Positions 37,345 through 45,869 are shown, counted from the stretch's first letter. The stretch is DNA of 64,000 nt from Rhizobium sp. NXC24 (GCF_002944315.1 NZ_CP024311.1:534501-598500); one strand, 5' to 3'. Notes: generated by a model from the letters alone, not told the origin. Made by a program: numbers and translations.

Positions 37345-37368
37345 AAAACGGGCCTTTCGGCCCGTTTT
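37345..37368. terminator. Bidirectional terminator between phoB and gcrA
   Basis: AAAACGGGCC (37345-37354), loop TTTC, GGCCCGTTTT (37359-37368) and one further T. T-runs are present on both strands, so it serves convergent phoB and gcrA. Confidence 0.9.
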
Positions 37369-37386
37369 TCCTTTGTCTGGTGTGGT

Positions 37387-37911
37387 TCAGTGCGCGGCCC
37401 GGCGCCGGTCATGCACCGGCTGGTAAGCCAGCCGCTGATGGTAGGTGCAGTACGGCGAAGAGTCCGGGCTGTCATTGCCGCAGAAGTGAAAATCTTCCTT
37501 CAGCGGGTCGCCGACCGGCCACTTGCAGGTGCGCTCCGTGAGCTCCGTCAGGCCGAGGCGGCGCGAGATCGGAACGACCACATTGGCGGCCGGACGATAT
37601 TCGACTTCGCTGACCGTATCGATCTCGACCTCTTCCTTGAGCATCGTCGCACCCTGCTGGCGGGTAACCGTGCGGGTTGCAACGCGCGAGGCGTAATTCG
37701 GCGCGCGTGGGGCCGAGGTATTGCGCTTCGGCGCTCGAGCTGTGGTTGCCGCACCACCGGCCTTCGCTCGGCCCGGCAGGCTCAAGCGATGCACTTTGCC
37801 GATGACGGCATTACGGCTGACACCACCGAGCTGTGCCGCGATCTGGCTGGCGCTCAAACCTTCGGACCACAGCTTTTTCAGCTTCTCGACGCGTTCGTCT
37901 GTCCAATTCAT
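37387..37911 (-). CDS. gcrA: Cell-cycle regulator GcrA
   Basis: An alphaproteobacterial regulator that binds sigma-70 holoenzyme and DNA methylated by CcrM at GANTC, coordinating transcription with replication. The 174-residue protein has the N-terminal helix-turn-helix (MNWTDERVEKLKKLWSEGLS, then ASQIAAQLGGVSRNAVIGKV), a variable basic linker and the conserved C-terminal CKWPVGDP and FHFCGNDSPDSSPYC segment that contacts sigma-70. Its upstream region carries a GANTC cluster and a CtrA-like box. Confidence 0.96.
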   Translation of the reverse strand: MNWTDERVEKLKKLWSEGLSASQIAAQLGGVSRNAVIGKVHRLSLPGRAKAGGAATTARAPKRNTSAPRAPNYASRVATRTVTRQQGATMLKEEVEIDTVSEVEYRPAANVVVPISRRLGLTELTERTCKWPVGDPLKEDFHFCGNDSPDSSPYCTYHQRLAYQPVHDRRRAAH

Positions 37912-37943
37912 GCCCTGTCTCCGCTATCGCGTTTCTGATGGCA

Positions 37944-38092
37944 GAATCCCTCACCATTGCCTCGAATTGGGTCGAGGCGTGAAACGCTTTAAAATTGTGG
38001 TGACTAGTTCCGCCGCATGCAGTCTAGTAATTGGTTTTTAACCTAGTGTGAGGCTGACTCCGTGACAAGAGTCGCGGGAATCTTGAGGAATC
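37944..38092. promoter_or_regulatory. Cluster of five CcrM (GANTC) methylation sites upstream of gcrA
   Basis: GAATC (37944-37948), GACTC (38056-38060), GAGTC (38069-38073), GAATC (38078-38082) and GAATC (38088-38092). Four fall within 37 bp. GANTC is expected about once per 256 bp in random DNA of even composition. gcrA lies on one side and argD on the other. Confidence 0.65.
38027..38042. promoter_or_regulatory. CtrA-like box upstream of gcrA
   Basis: GTAA-N7-TTAAC (GTAA 38027-38030, TTAA 38038-38041) matches the CtrA consensus TTAA-N7-TTAAC except for the first base. It lies 116 bp before the gcrA start codon. In Caulobacter CtrA represses gcrA, so the site is plausible here. Confidence 0.5.
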
Positions 38093-38173
38093 GATTTCGA
38101 GGTTTTCCCCAACTTGCTATACGTGAGTGGCATTTATGCAATATAAGTTGTCGAAGACATGCCATCCATCGAG

Positions 38174-38308
38174 AGGTGCTCTGCCGCACCTGCTAAATCG
38201 CCAGTTTTGTTGACATCGCAGTGCAAAACATCAATAGTGCCCATGCCGCCGCAAGGCGGCATTTTTGATTTTTCCGGGCCCGTTTCATTCGAAGGAAACG
38301 ATTGGCCC
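38174..38308 (+). ncRNA. Structured argD leader or small RNA candidate
   Basis: On the plus strand three stems follow one another: AGGTGC-TCTGCC-GCACCT (38174-38191), the intrinsic terminator at 38243-38262, and GGGCC.GTTTC/GAAAC....GGCCC (38276-38308), the last ending 28 nt before argD. There is no ORF before the terminator, so the RNA it ends must be either an argD leader (attenuation) or a separate small RNA. Weak -10-like elements (TATACG near 38118, TATAAG near 38143) are the only promoter hints. Confidence 0.4.
38243..38273 (+). terminator. Intrinsic terminator 64 nt upstream of argD
   Basis: ATGCCGCC (38243-38250), loop GCAA, GGCGGCAT (38255-38262), then TTTTGATTTTT. It points rightward although no rightward gene precedes it within the gap. 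Confidence 0.8.
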
Positions 38309-38336
38309 TAAAGGTTGTGATTGAGGAGAATGCGCC

Positions 38337-39536
38337 ATGGCTGAAACCGCGCCGCTTTATGACACCTATATGCGTGCTCCGCTGCGGTTCGAGCGAGGCG
38401 AGGGCGTGTGGCTGATCACGGAGACCGGCGAGCGTTATCTCGATTTCGCCGCGGGCGTCGCGGTGAATTCGCTTGGCCACGCCCATCCACATCTGGTTGC
38501 AGAGCTGAAGTCGCAGGCCGACAAGGTCTGGCACCTGTCCAACCTCTATGAGGTGCCAGGCCAGGAGAAGTTGTCGAAGCGCCTGACGGAGGCCACCTTC
38601 GCCGATAAGGTATTCTTCACCAATTCCGGTGCGGAGGCGCTGGAATGCGCCATCAAGACGGCGCGTCGCTACCAGTTCTACAAGGGTCATCCGGAGAAAT
38701 TCCATATCATCACCTTCGAAGGCGCCTTCCATGGCCGCACGATCGCGACGATCGCCGCTGGAGGCCAGGAAAAGTATCTCGAAGGTTTCGGCCCGAAGGC
38801 GCCCGGCTTCGACCAGGTGCCTTTCGGCGATCTCGACGCGGTGCGTGCCGCCATCACCGATGCGACGGCCGCGATCCTGATCGAGCCCGTGCAGGGCGAG
38901 GGCGGTATCCGCCCTGCGACCAACGAGTTCCTGCGCGGCCTGCGTCAGATTTGCGATGAGAATGGCCTGCTTCTGGTCCTCGACGAGGTTCAGACCGGCG
39001 TCGGACGCACCGGCAAGCTCTTTGCCCATGAATGGGCCGGCATCACGCCTGACATCATGGCCGTCGCCAAGGGCATCGGCGGTGGCTTTCCGCTCGGTGC
39101 CTGCCTTGCGACCGCGGAAGCGGCCGCAGGCATGAAGGCGGGCACGCATGGCTCGACCTATGGCGGCAATCCGCTCGCCATGGCGGTCGGCAACGCCGTG
39201 CTCGATGTCGTGCTATCAGACGGTTTCCTGCAGCATGTGCGCGATGTTGCGTTGGTGTTCCGCCAGGGCTTGGCCTCGCTCAAGGATCGTTTTCCGGATA
39301 TTATCGAAGATGTCCGCGGCGAAGGGTTGTTGCTTGGCATCAAGGCGGCCATTCCCCAGGCGGACCTGTTGCAGGCGATCCGCGCCGAACATCTGCTGGG
39401 TGTGCCGGCCGGCGACAACGTCATCCGTCTGCTGCCGCCGCTGGTGGTCACGGCCGAGGAGGCGCGCGAAGGCATTGCCCGCATCGAACGTGCCGCCGAA
39501 AGCCTGCGTGCCGCCCGCGTCAAGAAGTCGGCTTGA
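38337..39536 (+). CDS. argD: Acetylornithine aminotransferase
   Basis: Converts N-acetylglutamate 5-semialdehyde to N-acetylornithine in arginine synthesis; class III PLP-dependent aminotransferase of 399 residues. The PLP lysine is K245 in [37 protein letters not shown] and [14 protein letters not shown] are conserved. GAGGAGA precedes the ATG. argF follows on the same strand after a 171-nt gap filled by a palindromic element. Confidence 0.95.
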   Translation: MAETAPLYDTYMRAPLRFERGEGVWLITETGERYLDFAAGVAVNSLGHAHPHLVAELKSQADKVWHLSNLYEVPGQEKLSKRLTEATFADKVFFTNSGAEALECAIKTARRYQFYKGHPEKFHIITFEGAFHGRTIATIAAGGQEKYLEGFGPKAPGFDQVPFGDLDAVRAAITDATAAILIEPVQGEGGIRPATNEFLRGLRQICDENGLLLVLDEVQTGVGRTGKLFAHEWAGITPDIMAVAKGIGGGFPLGACLATAEAAAGMKAGTHGSTYGGNPLAMAVGNAVLDVVLSDGFLQHVRDVALVFRQGLASLKDRFPDIIEDVRGEGLLLGIKAAIPQADLLQAIRAEHLLGVPAGDNVIRLLPPLVVTAEEAREGIARIERAAESLRAARVKKSA

Positions 39537-39562
39537 GTTCAGCGCCCGCCGGTAGGGGCGTA

Positions 39563-39664
39563 TTACTGCGCCGCGCGTCCGAAGGACGCGCAAAGGACGC
39601 AGTAACACTTAGAGTGGCGCATAAGCCTTTCCTTAAATCGGCTCCGATTTAAGGGGTTATGCGC
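39563..39664. repeat. Rhizobial intergenic palindromic element (two hairpins)
   Basis: The first hairpin has outer arms TTACTGCG/CGCAGTAA (39563-39570 and 39598-39605) and inner arms GCGCGTCC/GGACGCGC (39573-39580 and 39584-39591). The second has outer arms GCGCATAA/TTATGCGC (39617-39624 and 39657-39664) and inner arms CCTTAAATCGG/CCGATTTAAGG (39631-39641 and 39644-39654). This mosaic layout is one I know as a dispersed element between genes of Rhizobium and relatives. Confidence 0.75.
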
Positions 39665-39707
39665 GCCCCACGGCGGGCGTTATCATTTTTGGAGTACAGG
39701 TAGGGAC

Positions 39708-40625
39708 ATGGCTTCACCGAAACACTTTCTCGATCTCTCGGCCGTCGCGGCTGCCGATCTGCGCAGCATCATCGACGATGCCATCGTGCGAAAGCAGGCG
39801 CTGAAGGCGGGTGCGGCCGATAAGCCGCTCGCCGGCAAGATGCTGGCGATGATCTTCGAGAAGCCATCCACCCGCACCCGCGTCTCCTTCGATGTCGGCA
39901 TGCGCCAGCTCGGCGGCGAGACGCTGTTCCTGTCCGGCACGGAAATGCAGCTTGGCCGCGCCGAGACGATCGGCGATACGGCAAAGGTGCTGTCGCGCTA
40001 TGTCGACGCCATCATGATCCGTACGACCGAACATTCGCGCCTGTTGGAACTCGCCCAGCACGCGACCGTGCCGGTCATCAACGCTCTCACCGACGACACG
40101 CATCCCTGCCAGATCATGGCCGACATCATGACCTTCGAGGAGCATCGCGGTCCGATCAAGGGCAAGACCATCGCCTGGACCGGCGACGGCAACAACGTGC
40201 TGCATTCGCTGGTCGAAGGGGCCGCCCGTTTCGGCTATCGCATGAACATGGCCGTACCCCTTGGTTCCGAGCCGAAGGATCACTATCTGAACTGGGCCCG
40301 CAACGAGGGCGCCGAAATCATGCTCTCGCATGATGCCGACCGTGCGGTCGCCGGCGCCGATTGTGTGGTAACCGATACCTGGGTTTCCATGAATCAGGAG
40401 CACCGGGCCCGCGGTCACAACGTCTTCCAGCCCTATCAGGTCAATGCGGCTTTGATGGCACAGGCCGGCAAGGACGCGTTGTTCATGCATTGCCTGCCCG
40501 CCCATCGCGGGGAGGAAGTGACGGACGAGGTGATCGACGGTCCGCAATCCGTTGTTTTCGATGAGGCGGAAAACCGCCTTCATGCGCAAAAGTCGATTCT
40601 TGCTTGGTGCCTGGGCGCGATCTGA
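39708..40625 (+). CDS. argF: Ornithine carbamoyltransferase
   Basis: Makes citrulline from ornithine and carbamoyl phosphate. The 305-residue protein has the carbamoyl-phosphate site STRTR (residues 54-58), [10 protein letters not shown] and the ornithine loop [11 protein letters not shown]. It follows argD in the same direction. Confidence 0.97.
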   Translation: MASPKHFLDLSAVAAADLRSIIDDAIVRKQALKAGAADKPLAGKMLAMIFEKPSTRTRVSFDVGMRQLGGETLFLSGTEMQLGRAETIGDTAKVLSRYVDAIMIRTTEHSRLLELAQHATVPVINALTDDTHPCQIMADIMTFEEHRGPIKGKTIAWTGDGNNVLHSLVEGAARFGYRMNMAVPLGSEPKDHYLNWARNEGAEIMLSHDADRAVAGADCVVTDTWVSMNQEHRARGHNVFQPYQVNAALMAQAGKDALFMHCLPAHRGEEVTDEVIDGPQSVVFDEAENRLHAQKSILAWCLGAI

Positions 40626-40672
40626 GGATATAGAACCGCGTTTGATGTCGCGGGCGCAGTAGGAGTAGAGCA

Positions 40673-41662
40673 ATGGCGGAAAGTGCAGCCTCGCTGGGTC
40701 AATTCGATTTTGCCGGCGACGATCATGTCGTTCCCTTCCAGGTAGAGGGTCTTGATGTCCGCGGCCGCGCCGTGCAGCTTGGGCCGCTGTTGGACGCAAT
40801 TCTCGCCCGGCACAGCTATCCGGCCCCGGTTGCCCGGCTGCTGGCCGAGGCGGTGGTGCTGACCGTGCTGCTCGGCACGTCACTGAAGTTCGAGGGCAAG
40901 TTCACCGTGCAGACGAAGAGCGACGGGCCGGTCGACCTTCTGGTCGCCGATTTCTCGACGCCGGAGAACGTCCGCGCCTATGCCCGTTTCGATGACGAGG
41001 CGCTGGCCAAGGCCGTGGCTGCCGGCAAGACCGAACCGGAACAATTGCTCGGCAAGGGCGTCCTCGCCTTCACCATCGATCAGGGTCGCTTCAGTCAGCC
41101 CTATCAGGGGATCGTAGCGCTTGACGGCGCGTCGCTCGAGGAGATCGCCGGCACCTATTTCCGCCAGTCGGAACAGATCCCGACGCGTGTCCGCCTCGGG
41201 GCCGCCGAATTGTTCGATCGCGATGAGGCCGGCAAGCCGCGCCATCGCTGGCGGGCAGGCGGCCTTGTAGCGCAGTTCCTGCCGGAAGCTCCGGAGCGCA
41301 TGCGCCAGCCGGACTTCCACGGCGGCGACGGCGACACCAGCCTGCGCGCACACGTCGAGGATGACGCCTGGGCGGAAGCCCGCTCACTGGTCGAGACGAT
41401 CGACGCCGACGAATTGACCGATCCGCAGGTCGGTACCGAGCGTTTGCTATTCCGCCTCTTCCATGAGCGCGGCGTGCGCGTTTATGAGCCCAAGGCGGTT
41501 TTTGACCGCTGCACCTGTTCGCGCGATAAGCTGAAGGGTGTGTTGCGGGGGTTCTCCGCCGAGGAGGTCGAAGCGAGCCAGGAGAACGGCGAAATCGCCG
41601 TCACCTGCGAGTTCTGCTCGACGACCTATCGCTTCGAGGTGTCCGAGGTGACGGCCGCCTGA
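40673..41662 (+). CDS. hslO: Redox-regulated chaperone Hsp33
   Basis: A cytosolic holdase activated by oxidation. The 329-residue protein has the Hsp33 fold and, near the C-terminus, the zinc/redox cysteines CTC (FDRCTCSR) and CEFC (VTCEFCSTTY), the C-X-C and C-X2-C pairs of the family. GTAGGAG precedes the ATG, 47 nt after argF, so they may be co-transcribed. Confidence 0.95.
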   Translation: MAESAASLGQFDFAGDDHVVPFQVEGLDVRGRAVQLGPLLDAILARHSYPAPVARLLAEAVVLTVLLGTSLKFEGKFTVQTKSDGPVDLLVADFSTPENVRAYARFDDEALAKAVAAGKTEPEQLLGKGVLAFTIDQGRFSQPYQGIVALDGASLEEIAGTYFRQSEQIPTRVRLGAAELFDRDEAGKPRHRWRAGGLVAQFLPEAPERMRQPDFHGGDGDTSLRAHVEDDAWAEARSLVETIDADELTDPQVGTERLLFRLFHERGVRVYEPKAVFDRCTCSRDKLKGVLRGFSAEEVEASQENGEIAVTCEFCSTTYRFEVSEVTAA

Positions 41663-41692
41663 GCAATCTCAGGAAAGTGCGAAGAGCAAAGA

Positions 41693-41732
41693 TGGAGCGG
41701 TGAGGCGATGCCGTGAAAGGCCGACCGCTCCA
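41693..41732. terminator. Bidirectional stem between hslO and apaG
   Basis: TGGAGCGGT (41693-41701) pairs with ACCGCTCCA (41724-41732) around a 22-nt loop between convergent genes. No T-runs, so the terminator role is inferred from position. Confidence 0.45.
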
Positions 41733-41739
41733 GCGAGCT

Positions 41740-42132
41740 TCAGTTCAGCGTCCGCAGCAGGTTGGGCGTATCCAGCGAGAAGGCGGGGATCTTGACGTGA
41801 AACAGCTTCCCGTCATCCGTCTCCATCTGATAGTGGCCGAACATCATGCCCGATGGCGTGTCGAGCGGGCAGCCTGAGGAATATTCATAGGTATCGCCGG
41901 GCCGCAGCCTGGGCTGCTCGCCCACGACGCCCGGCCCGGTCACCTCATCCACCATGCCGTTCTGATCGGTGATGTGCCAATAGCGCGTCACCAGCCGCAC
42001 GGTGACGGTCGAGTGGTTGGAAATGATGATGCGGTAACCCCAGACGTAACGATCGTCTTCCGGATCGGATTGCTCCTCCAGATAAAAGGGTTCGACAACA
42101 ACTTCGATGTCGTGTGTTAGTGCGCGATACAT
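41740..42132 (-). CDS. apaG: ApaG (DUF525) protein
   Basis: A 130-residue fibronectin-III-like protein of the ApaG family, named from the apaG-apaH operon of enteric bacteria; the function is unsettled. [20 protein letters not shown], the Gly-rich [21 protein letters not shown] and MFGHYQME are conserved. The ATG at 42132 gives the usual family length; an in-frame start 23 codons upstream is rejected. Confidence 0.93.
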   Translation of the reverse strand: MYRALTHDIEVVVEPFYLEEQSDPEDDRYVWGYRIIISNHSTVTVRLVTRYWHITDQNGMVDEVTGPGVVGEQPRLRPGDTYEYSSGCPLDTPSGMMFGHYQMETDDGKLFHVKIPAFSLDTPNLLRTLN

Positions 42133-42418
42133 GCCTGACACCTTGGTCACTACTCCGAAACGTCGCGCGCTCAAACGAACGCACAAAGGACGCTCCAGCA
42201 TTTAAGTCTAGGGCACCTTATCCGCTTTCTATGATCCCACGGAAAGCGGGATACTTAGGGGTATCCTATAAAGCGACCTGTTCCGTCAAGGAATGGATTG
42301 GTGAAAACGCCTTTGACGGATTAAACCATTCGGATTTTCAGATGTTAGGAATAACTCTAAAGGTTAATTGTCGGCGGTCGAAAGTATAGGCGCACGGTTC
42401 GTTTTCGAGACGTGTAAG
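42133..42418. other. Intergenic region between metZ and apaG
   Basis: It holds a small hairpin GGATAC-TTAGGG-GTATCC (42249-42266) and should contain the apaG promoter on the minus strand. No ORF is supported. Confidence 0.4.
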
Positions 42419-42443
42419 CCCGCCCGAACAATATTCGGGCGGG
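42419..42443 (-). terminator. Terminator after metZ
   Basis: CCCGCCCGAA (42419-42428), 5-nt loop, TTCGGGCGGG (42434-42443), 15 nt past the metZ stop. The stem is strong; only CTT follows on the minus strand. Confidence 0.7.
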
Positions 42444-42458
42444 TTTGGGTAGATATAG

Positions 42459-43643
42459 TCAGGCGGAAACTTGTGCCAGAGCGCGGGCGAAATCCTCGAC
42501 CAGATCTTCGCTGTCCTCGATCCCCGCGGAAAAGCGCACCGTTCCCGGCGAAATGCCGAGTTCGGCACGGGCCTCGTCGGTGAGGTTCTTGTGCGTCGTG
42601 GTAGCGGGATGGGTGATCAGGCTCTTGGAGTCGCCGAGATTGTTGGAAATTTTGACGATCTCCAGTGCGTTCTGCAGCTTGAAGGCCGCTTCCTTGCCGC
42701 CCTTCAGCTCGAAGGCCACCAGCGTCGAGCCGCCGGTCATCTGCTTGGCGATGATGTCTGCCTGCGGATGGTCCTTGCGGCCGGGATAGATCACCTTGCC
42801 GACCTTGCTCTGTTCTGCGAGGAAGTCGGCGACCTTGGCGGCATTCTGCGTCTGCTGCTTGACGCGCAGCGGGAGCGTTTCGATGCCCTTCAGCAGCGTC
42901 CAGGCAGTGAACGGCGACATGGCCGGACCGGTGTGGCGGAAATAATCGTGCAGGTTTTCGTCGATCCACTGCTTGTCGGAGAGGATGACGCCGCCGAGCG
43001 AGCGGCCCTGGCCGTCGATGTGTTTGGTCGCGGAATAGACGACGATGTGCGCACCGAGCTCCAGAGGCTTCTGGAACAGCGGCGTTGCGAAGACGTTGTC
43101 GACCACGACCTTGGCGTCGATCTGGTTGGCGAGCTTGGCGACGGCGGCGATATCCACGACTTCCAGCGTCGGGTTGGTCGGGCTTTCCAGGAAGAACACC
43201 TTGGTATTCGGTCGGATGGCCTTTTCCCAGTTCTCGATGAAGCGGCCATCGACCAGCGTGCATTCGATGCCATATTTCGGCGCCAGCGTCTCGACCACCC
43301 AGCGGCAGGAGCCGAAGAGGGCACGGGCTGCGACGATATGATCGCCGGCCTTCAACTGGCAGAGAATGGCGGCAGAAACGGCGGCCATGCCGGAAGCGGT
43401 GGCGCGGGCATCTTCAGCGCCTTCGAGAGCGCACATGCGCTTCTCGAACATGTCGTTGGTGGGGCTGCCGTAGCGGGCGTAGATGAAGCCATCCGTCTCG
43501 CCCTTGAAGCGGGCTTCTGCGGCTTCCGAGGTGTCGTAGACGAAGCCCTGGGTCAGATAGATTGCTTCGGAGGTCTCGCCGAATTGCGAACGGAGAGTTC
43601 CGCCGTGAACGAGCTGGGTTGCGGGGCGCCAAGTCTTGCTCAT
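42459..43643 (-). CDS. metZ: O-succinylhomoserine sulfhydrylase
   Basis: Makes homocysteine from O-succinylhomoserine and sulfide in methionine synthesis. The 394-residue PLP enzyme of the Cys/Met metabolism family has the PLP lysine K207 in VVYSATKHIDGQGR, YARYGSPTND, ATASGMAAVSAA and a C-terminal VRFSAGIED. The ATG at 43643 (MSKTWRPAT) is the family start. Upstream lie a SAM-II riboswitch and a terminator, so expression should stop when S-adenosylmethionine is plentiful. The choice of succinyl over acetyl substrate rests on the alphaproteobacterial MetZ type. Confidence 0.93.
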   Translation of the reverse strand: MSKTWRPATQLVHGGTLRSQFGETSEAIYLTQGFVYDTSEAAEARFKGETDGFIYARYGSPTNDMFEKRMCALEGAEDARATASGMAAVSAAILCQLKAGDHIVAARALFGSCRWVVETLAPKYGIECTLVDGRFIENWEKAIRPNTKVFFLESPTNPTLEVVDIAAVAKLANQIDAKVVVDNVFATPLFQKPLELGAHIVVYSATKHIDGQGRSLGGVILSDKQWIDENLHDYFRHTGPAMSPFTAWTLLKGIETLPLRVKQQTQNAAKVADFLAEQSKVGKVIYPGRKDHPQADIIAKQMTGGSTLVAFELKGGKEAAFKLQNALEIVKISNNLGDSKSLITHPATTTHKNLTDEARAELGISPGTVRFSAGIEDSEDLVEDFARALAQVSA

Positions 43644-43663
43644 GCCATCACCACTTTCAAAAC

Positions 43664-43694
43664 AAAAAAACCGGTCGCGAAAGCAGACCGGTTT
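43664..43694 (-). terminator. Riboswitch-linked intrinsic terminator upstream of metZ
   Basis: On the minus strand AAACCGGTC (43694-43686), 9-nt loop, GACCGGTTT (43676-43668) runs into seven T (43670-43664). It follows the SAM-II aptamer directly and precedes the start codon by 20 nt. Confidence 0.85.
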
Positions 43695-43705
43695 AACCCC
43701 GGTCC

Positions 43706-43756
43706 TTTTAGCCACTTGTTTAACGTGGCTGCAAGCCGACCGGCCAAATCACCACG
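43706..43756 (-). promoter_or_regulatory. SAM-II riboswitch
   Basis: The minus strand reads CGTGGTGATTTGG, then CGGCTTGCAGCCACGTTAAA, then AAGTGGCTAAAA. These are the conserved blocks of the SAM-II (metA) aptamer in the right order and spacing, including the GCTTGCAGCC hairpin segment and the 3' GCTAAA that forms the pseudoknot. SAM-II precedes metA, metZ or metX genes in alphaproteobacteria. Confidence 0.93.
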
Positions 43757-43837
43757 GGATAAGTTGCAATACTGCCGTTGACCGCTTGCGTCAATTCCCT
43801 GAGTTTGGTTTTGTCTGCGGCAAATTATGGAAGAGGC

Positions 43838-44932
43838 ATGATGGCTCGCACTACTGGAATTTTGGCCGATCGCGCAATTGCGGCGCTCTTCGAAGCGGGG
43901 CGGCTGACGAGCGAAAAGGAACTGGATGTCGATCAGATCCAGCCGGCGAGCCTTGACCTGAGGCTCAGTGCCCATGCTTTCCGTGTCCGCGCCAGCTTCA
44001 TGCCCGGCCCGTCGCATCTTGTCGCCGACAAGCTCGACCGGCTGAAGCTGCATGTCGTCGATCTCTCGGAAGGCGCGGTATTGGAAACCGGCTGTGTCTA
44101 CATCGTGCCGCTGATGGAGCGGCTCGACCTGCCGGCCGACATGTCCGCCTCCGCCAATCCGAAAAGCTCGACCGGCCGTCTCGACATCTTCACCCGCGTC
44201 ATCACCGACCGCGCCCAGGAGTTCGACAAGATCCCGGCCGGCTATTCCGGTCCTCTTTATCTCGAAATCAGCCCGCGCACCTTCCCGATCGTCGTTCGTC
44301 GCGGCTCGCGCCTGTCGCAGATCCGCTTCCGCGTCGGCCAGGCCATGCTCTCCGAGCCGGAATTGCTGGCGCTGCACGAGAGCGAGACGCTGGTCGCCAG
44401 CAAGAAGCCGAACGTCACCGGCGGTGGCATAGCGCTCTCGATCGATCTGGCCGGCGACAAGGAAGGCCTGATCGGTTATCGCGGCAAGCACCATACGGCG
44501 GTCGTCGATGTCGACAAGAAGGCGCAGCACGATATTTTCGATTTCTGGGAGCCGCTCTATAGCCGCGGCCGCACCGAACTGATCCTCGATCCGGACGAGT
44601 TCTATATCCTCGTCTCGCGTGAAGCCGTTCATGTGCCGCCGCATTATGCCGCCGAAATGACGCCCTTCGATCCCCTGGTCGGCGAATTCCGCGTTCATTA
44701 CGCCGGCTTTTTCGACCCCGGCTTCGGCCACGCCCCCGCCGGCGGCCGCGGCAGCCGCGCCGTGCTGGAAGTCCGCAGCCACGAAGTTCCCTTCATCCTC
44801 GAAGACAGCCAGATCGTCGGCCGCCTGGTCTACGAGCACATGCTGGAACAACCCTCCAGCCTCTACGGCTCCGGCCTCGGCTCCAACTATCAGGCGCAGG
44901 GCCTCAAGCTGTCGAAGCACTTCCGGCTGTGA
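43838..44932 (+). CDS. dcd: 2'-deoxycytidine 5'-triphosphate deaminase (long alphaproteobacterial form)
   Basis: Deaminates dCTP to dUTP for thymidylate synthesis. At 364 residues it is about twice E. coli Dcd; the alphaproteobacterial protein carries two trimeric dUTPase-like segments. Visible are IQPASLDLRLSAHAFRV, ASANPKSSTGRLDIFTRV (nucleotide site) and a second set in the C-terminal half, ending SKHFRL. The start may be 43838 or the adjacent ATG at 43841; GGAAGAGG precedes both. It is divergent from metZ. Confidence 0.9.
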   Translation: MMARTTGILADRAIAALFEAGRLTSEKELDVDQIQPASLDLRLSAHAFRVRASFMPGPSHLVADKLDRLKLHVVDLSEGAVLETGCVYIVPLMERLDLPADMSASANPKSSTGRLDIFTRVITDRAQEFDKIPAGYSGPLYLEISPRTFPIVVRRGSRLSQIRFRVGQAMLSEPELLALHESETLVASKKPNVTGGGIALSIDLAGDKEGLIGYRGKHHTAVVDVDKKAQHDIFDFWEPLYSRGRTELILDPDEFYILVSREAVHVPPHYAAEMTPFDPLVGEFRVHYAGFFDPGFGHAPAGGRGSRAVLEVRSHEVPFILEDSQIVGRLVYEHMLEQPSSLYGSGLGSNYQAQGLKLSKHFRL

Positions 44933-44940
44933 TCGCCTAT

Positions 44941-44966
44941 TTGGCGGCCTTGACAGAGGCCGCCAA
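44941..44966 (+). terminator. Terminator-like stem after dcd
   Basis: TTGGCGGCC (44941-44949), 8-nt loop, GGCCGCCAA (44958-44966). It contains a TTGACA (44950-44955) that might alternatively be the -35 of the tRNA-Gly promoter. Confidence 0.55.
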
Positions 44967-44990
44967 CTGTTGGACATCTCTGAATGTCAG

Positions 44991-45064
44991 GCGGGTGTAG
45001 CTCAATGGTAGAGCAGCAGCTTCCCAAGCTGAATACGAGGGTTCGATTCCCTTCACCCGCTCCA
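44991..45064 (+). tRNA. tRNA-Gly (anticodon CCC), CCA encoded
   Basis: Acceptor GCGGGTG/CACCCGC with a TCCA end, D-arm GCTC/GAGC, anticodon loop TTCCCAA (CCC, codon GGG) and T-arm AGGG-TTCGATT-CCCT-type stem. The anticodon stem GCAGC/GCTGA leaves a G27-A43 mismatch at its base. Confidence 0.95.
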
Positions 45065-45268
45065 GTTCTTCCTTCATAAACAGCTATTTATAGACGGCCT
45101 TACCGAGCGCCTACGCACTTGCCTGTCCGGTCCGAACGCGATGGGCGCACAAGCCTGATTTTCGACGACGGCTGGCGCCGGCGTCATCGCCACAACAATA
45201 CCCATCTTCATTCAGGTTAATGCCAGATATTCCTGCCAAAAATCATCCCTCGACTGGAAGGGATGCCG

Positions 45269-45856
45269 ATGCTCAATGTTGCGCTGCTTTACAGATTGAG
45301 GGCGATCTTCGCGCGCGGTGCATTGAGGATTTCCCGCCGCACGAAAGTGCCGCGCAGCGCGACGATCATCTGGAAGGATGGCAGCGTCAGCATCGGGCCA
45401 AAGGCCTTTCTGCGCAGGGGGATCGTTATCGATGCCCAACGCGGCAGCATCGATATCGGCCGGAATGTCTCCCTCAACGACTACACAATTCTGCTGGGAC
45501 GCGGCGGCATCACGATCGGCAACGACGTGCGGATCGCCGCCCATGCCATGGTGGTGTCGTTCGACCACAATTTCGATGATCCCACACAGCCCATTCGCAT
45601 GCAGGGCGTCACCAAGAAGCCCGTCGTCATCGAAGACGATGTCTGGATCGGCGCCGGGGCGAAAATTCTCGGCGGTTCTTATATATCCAAAGGTTGCGTC
45701 ATCGGCGCCAATTCCGTCGTCAAGGGCAGAACCATACCCTATGGCGTCTATGTCGGCGCTCCCGCGAAGCTGATCAGGCGCCGGGGCGAATCCGACAGCG
45801 TCAGACACGCGGATTTCGAACGGTTTTCTCTCTCCAAAAGAAAAGCGGACCGATAG
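45269..45856 (+). CDS. Left-handed beta-helix (hexapeptide) acyltransferase
   Basis: A 195-residue O-acetyltransferase-type protein. Hexapeptide repeats span about residues 35-165 (SIGPKAFLRRGIVIDAQRG, IDIGRNVSLND, VVIEDDVWIGAGAKILGG, ISKGCVIGANSVVKG), with the catalytic His in VVSFDHNFDD and the end YVGAPAKLIRRR. These features match the WcaF/maltose-acetyltransferase group that modifies exopolysaccharide or lipopolysaccharide sugars. The start at 45269 is set by GGAAGGGA; 45263 is too close. No polysaccharide genes adjoin it. Confidence 0.88.
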   Translation: MLNVALLYRLRAIFARGALRISRRTKVPRSATIIWKDGSVSIGPKAFLRRGIVIDAQRGSIDIGRNVSLNDYTILLGRGGITIGNDVRIAAHAMVVSFDHNFDDPTQPIRMQGVTKKPVVIEDDVWIGAGAKILGGSYISKGCVIGANSVVKGRTIPYGVYVGAPAKLIRRRGESDSVRHADFERFSLSKRKADR

Positions 45857-45869
45857 GCTCCCTCAAACA

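Noticed and set aside
38210..38238. TTGACA at 38210 as the promoter of an argD leader RNA
   Set aside because: No acceptable -10 lies at 16-18 nt, and a start there would fall inside the terminator.
42471..43781. A 436-codon open frame opposite metZ, running over the riboswitch
   Set aside because: metZ and the SAM-II aptamer on the minus strand explain the sequence; the plus frame has no family match that I recognise.
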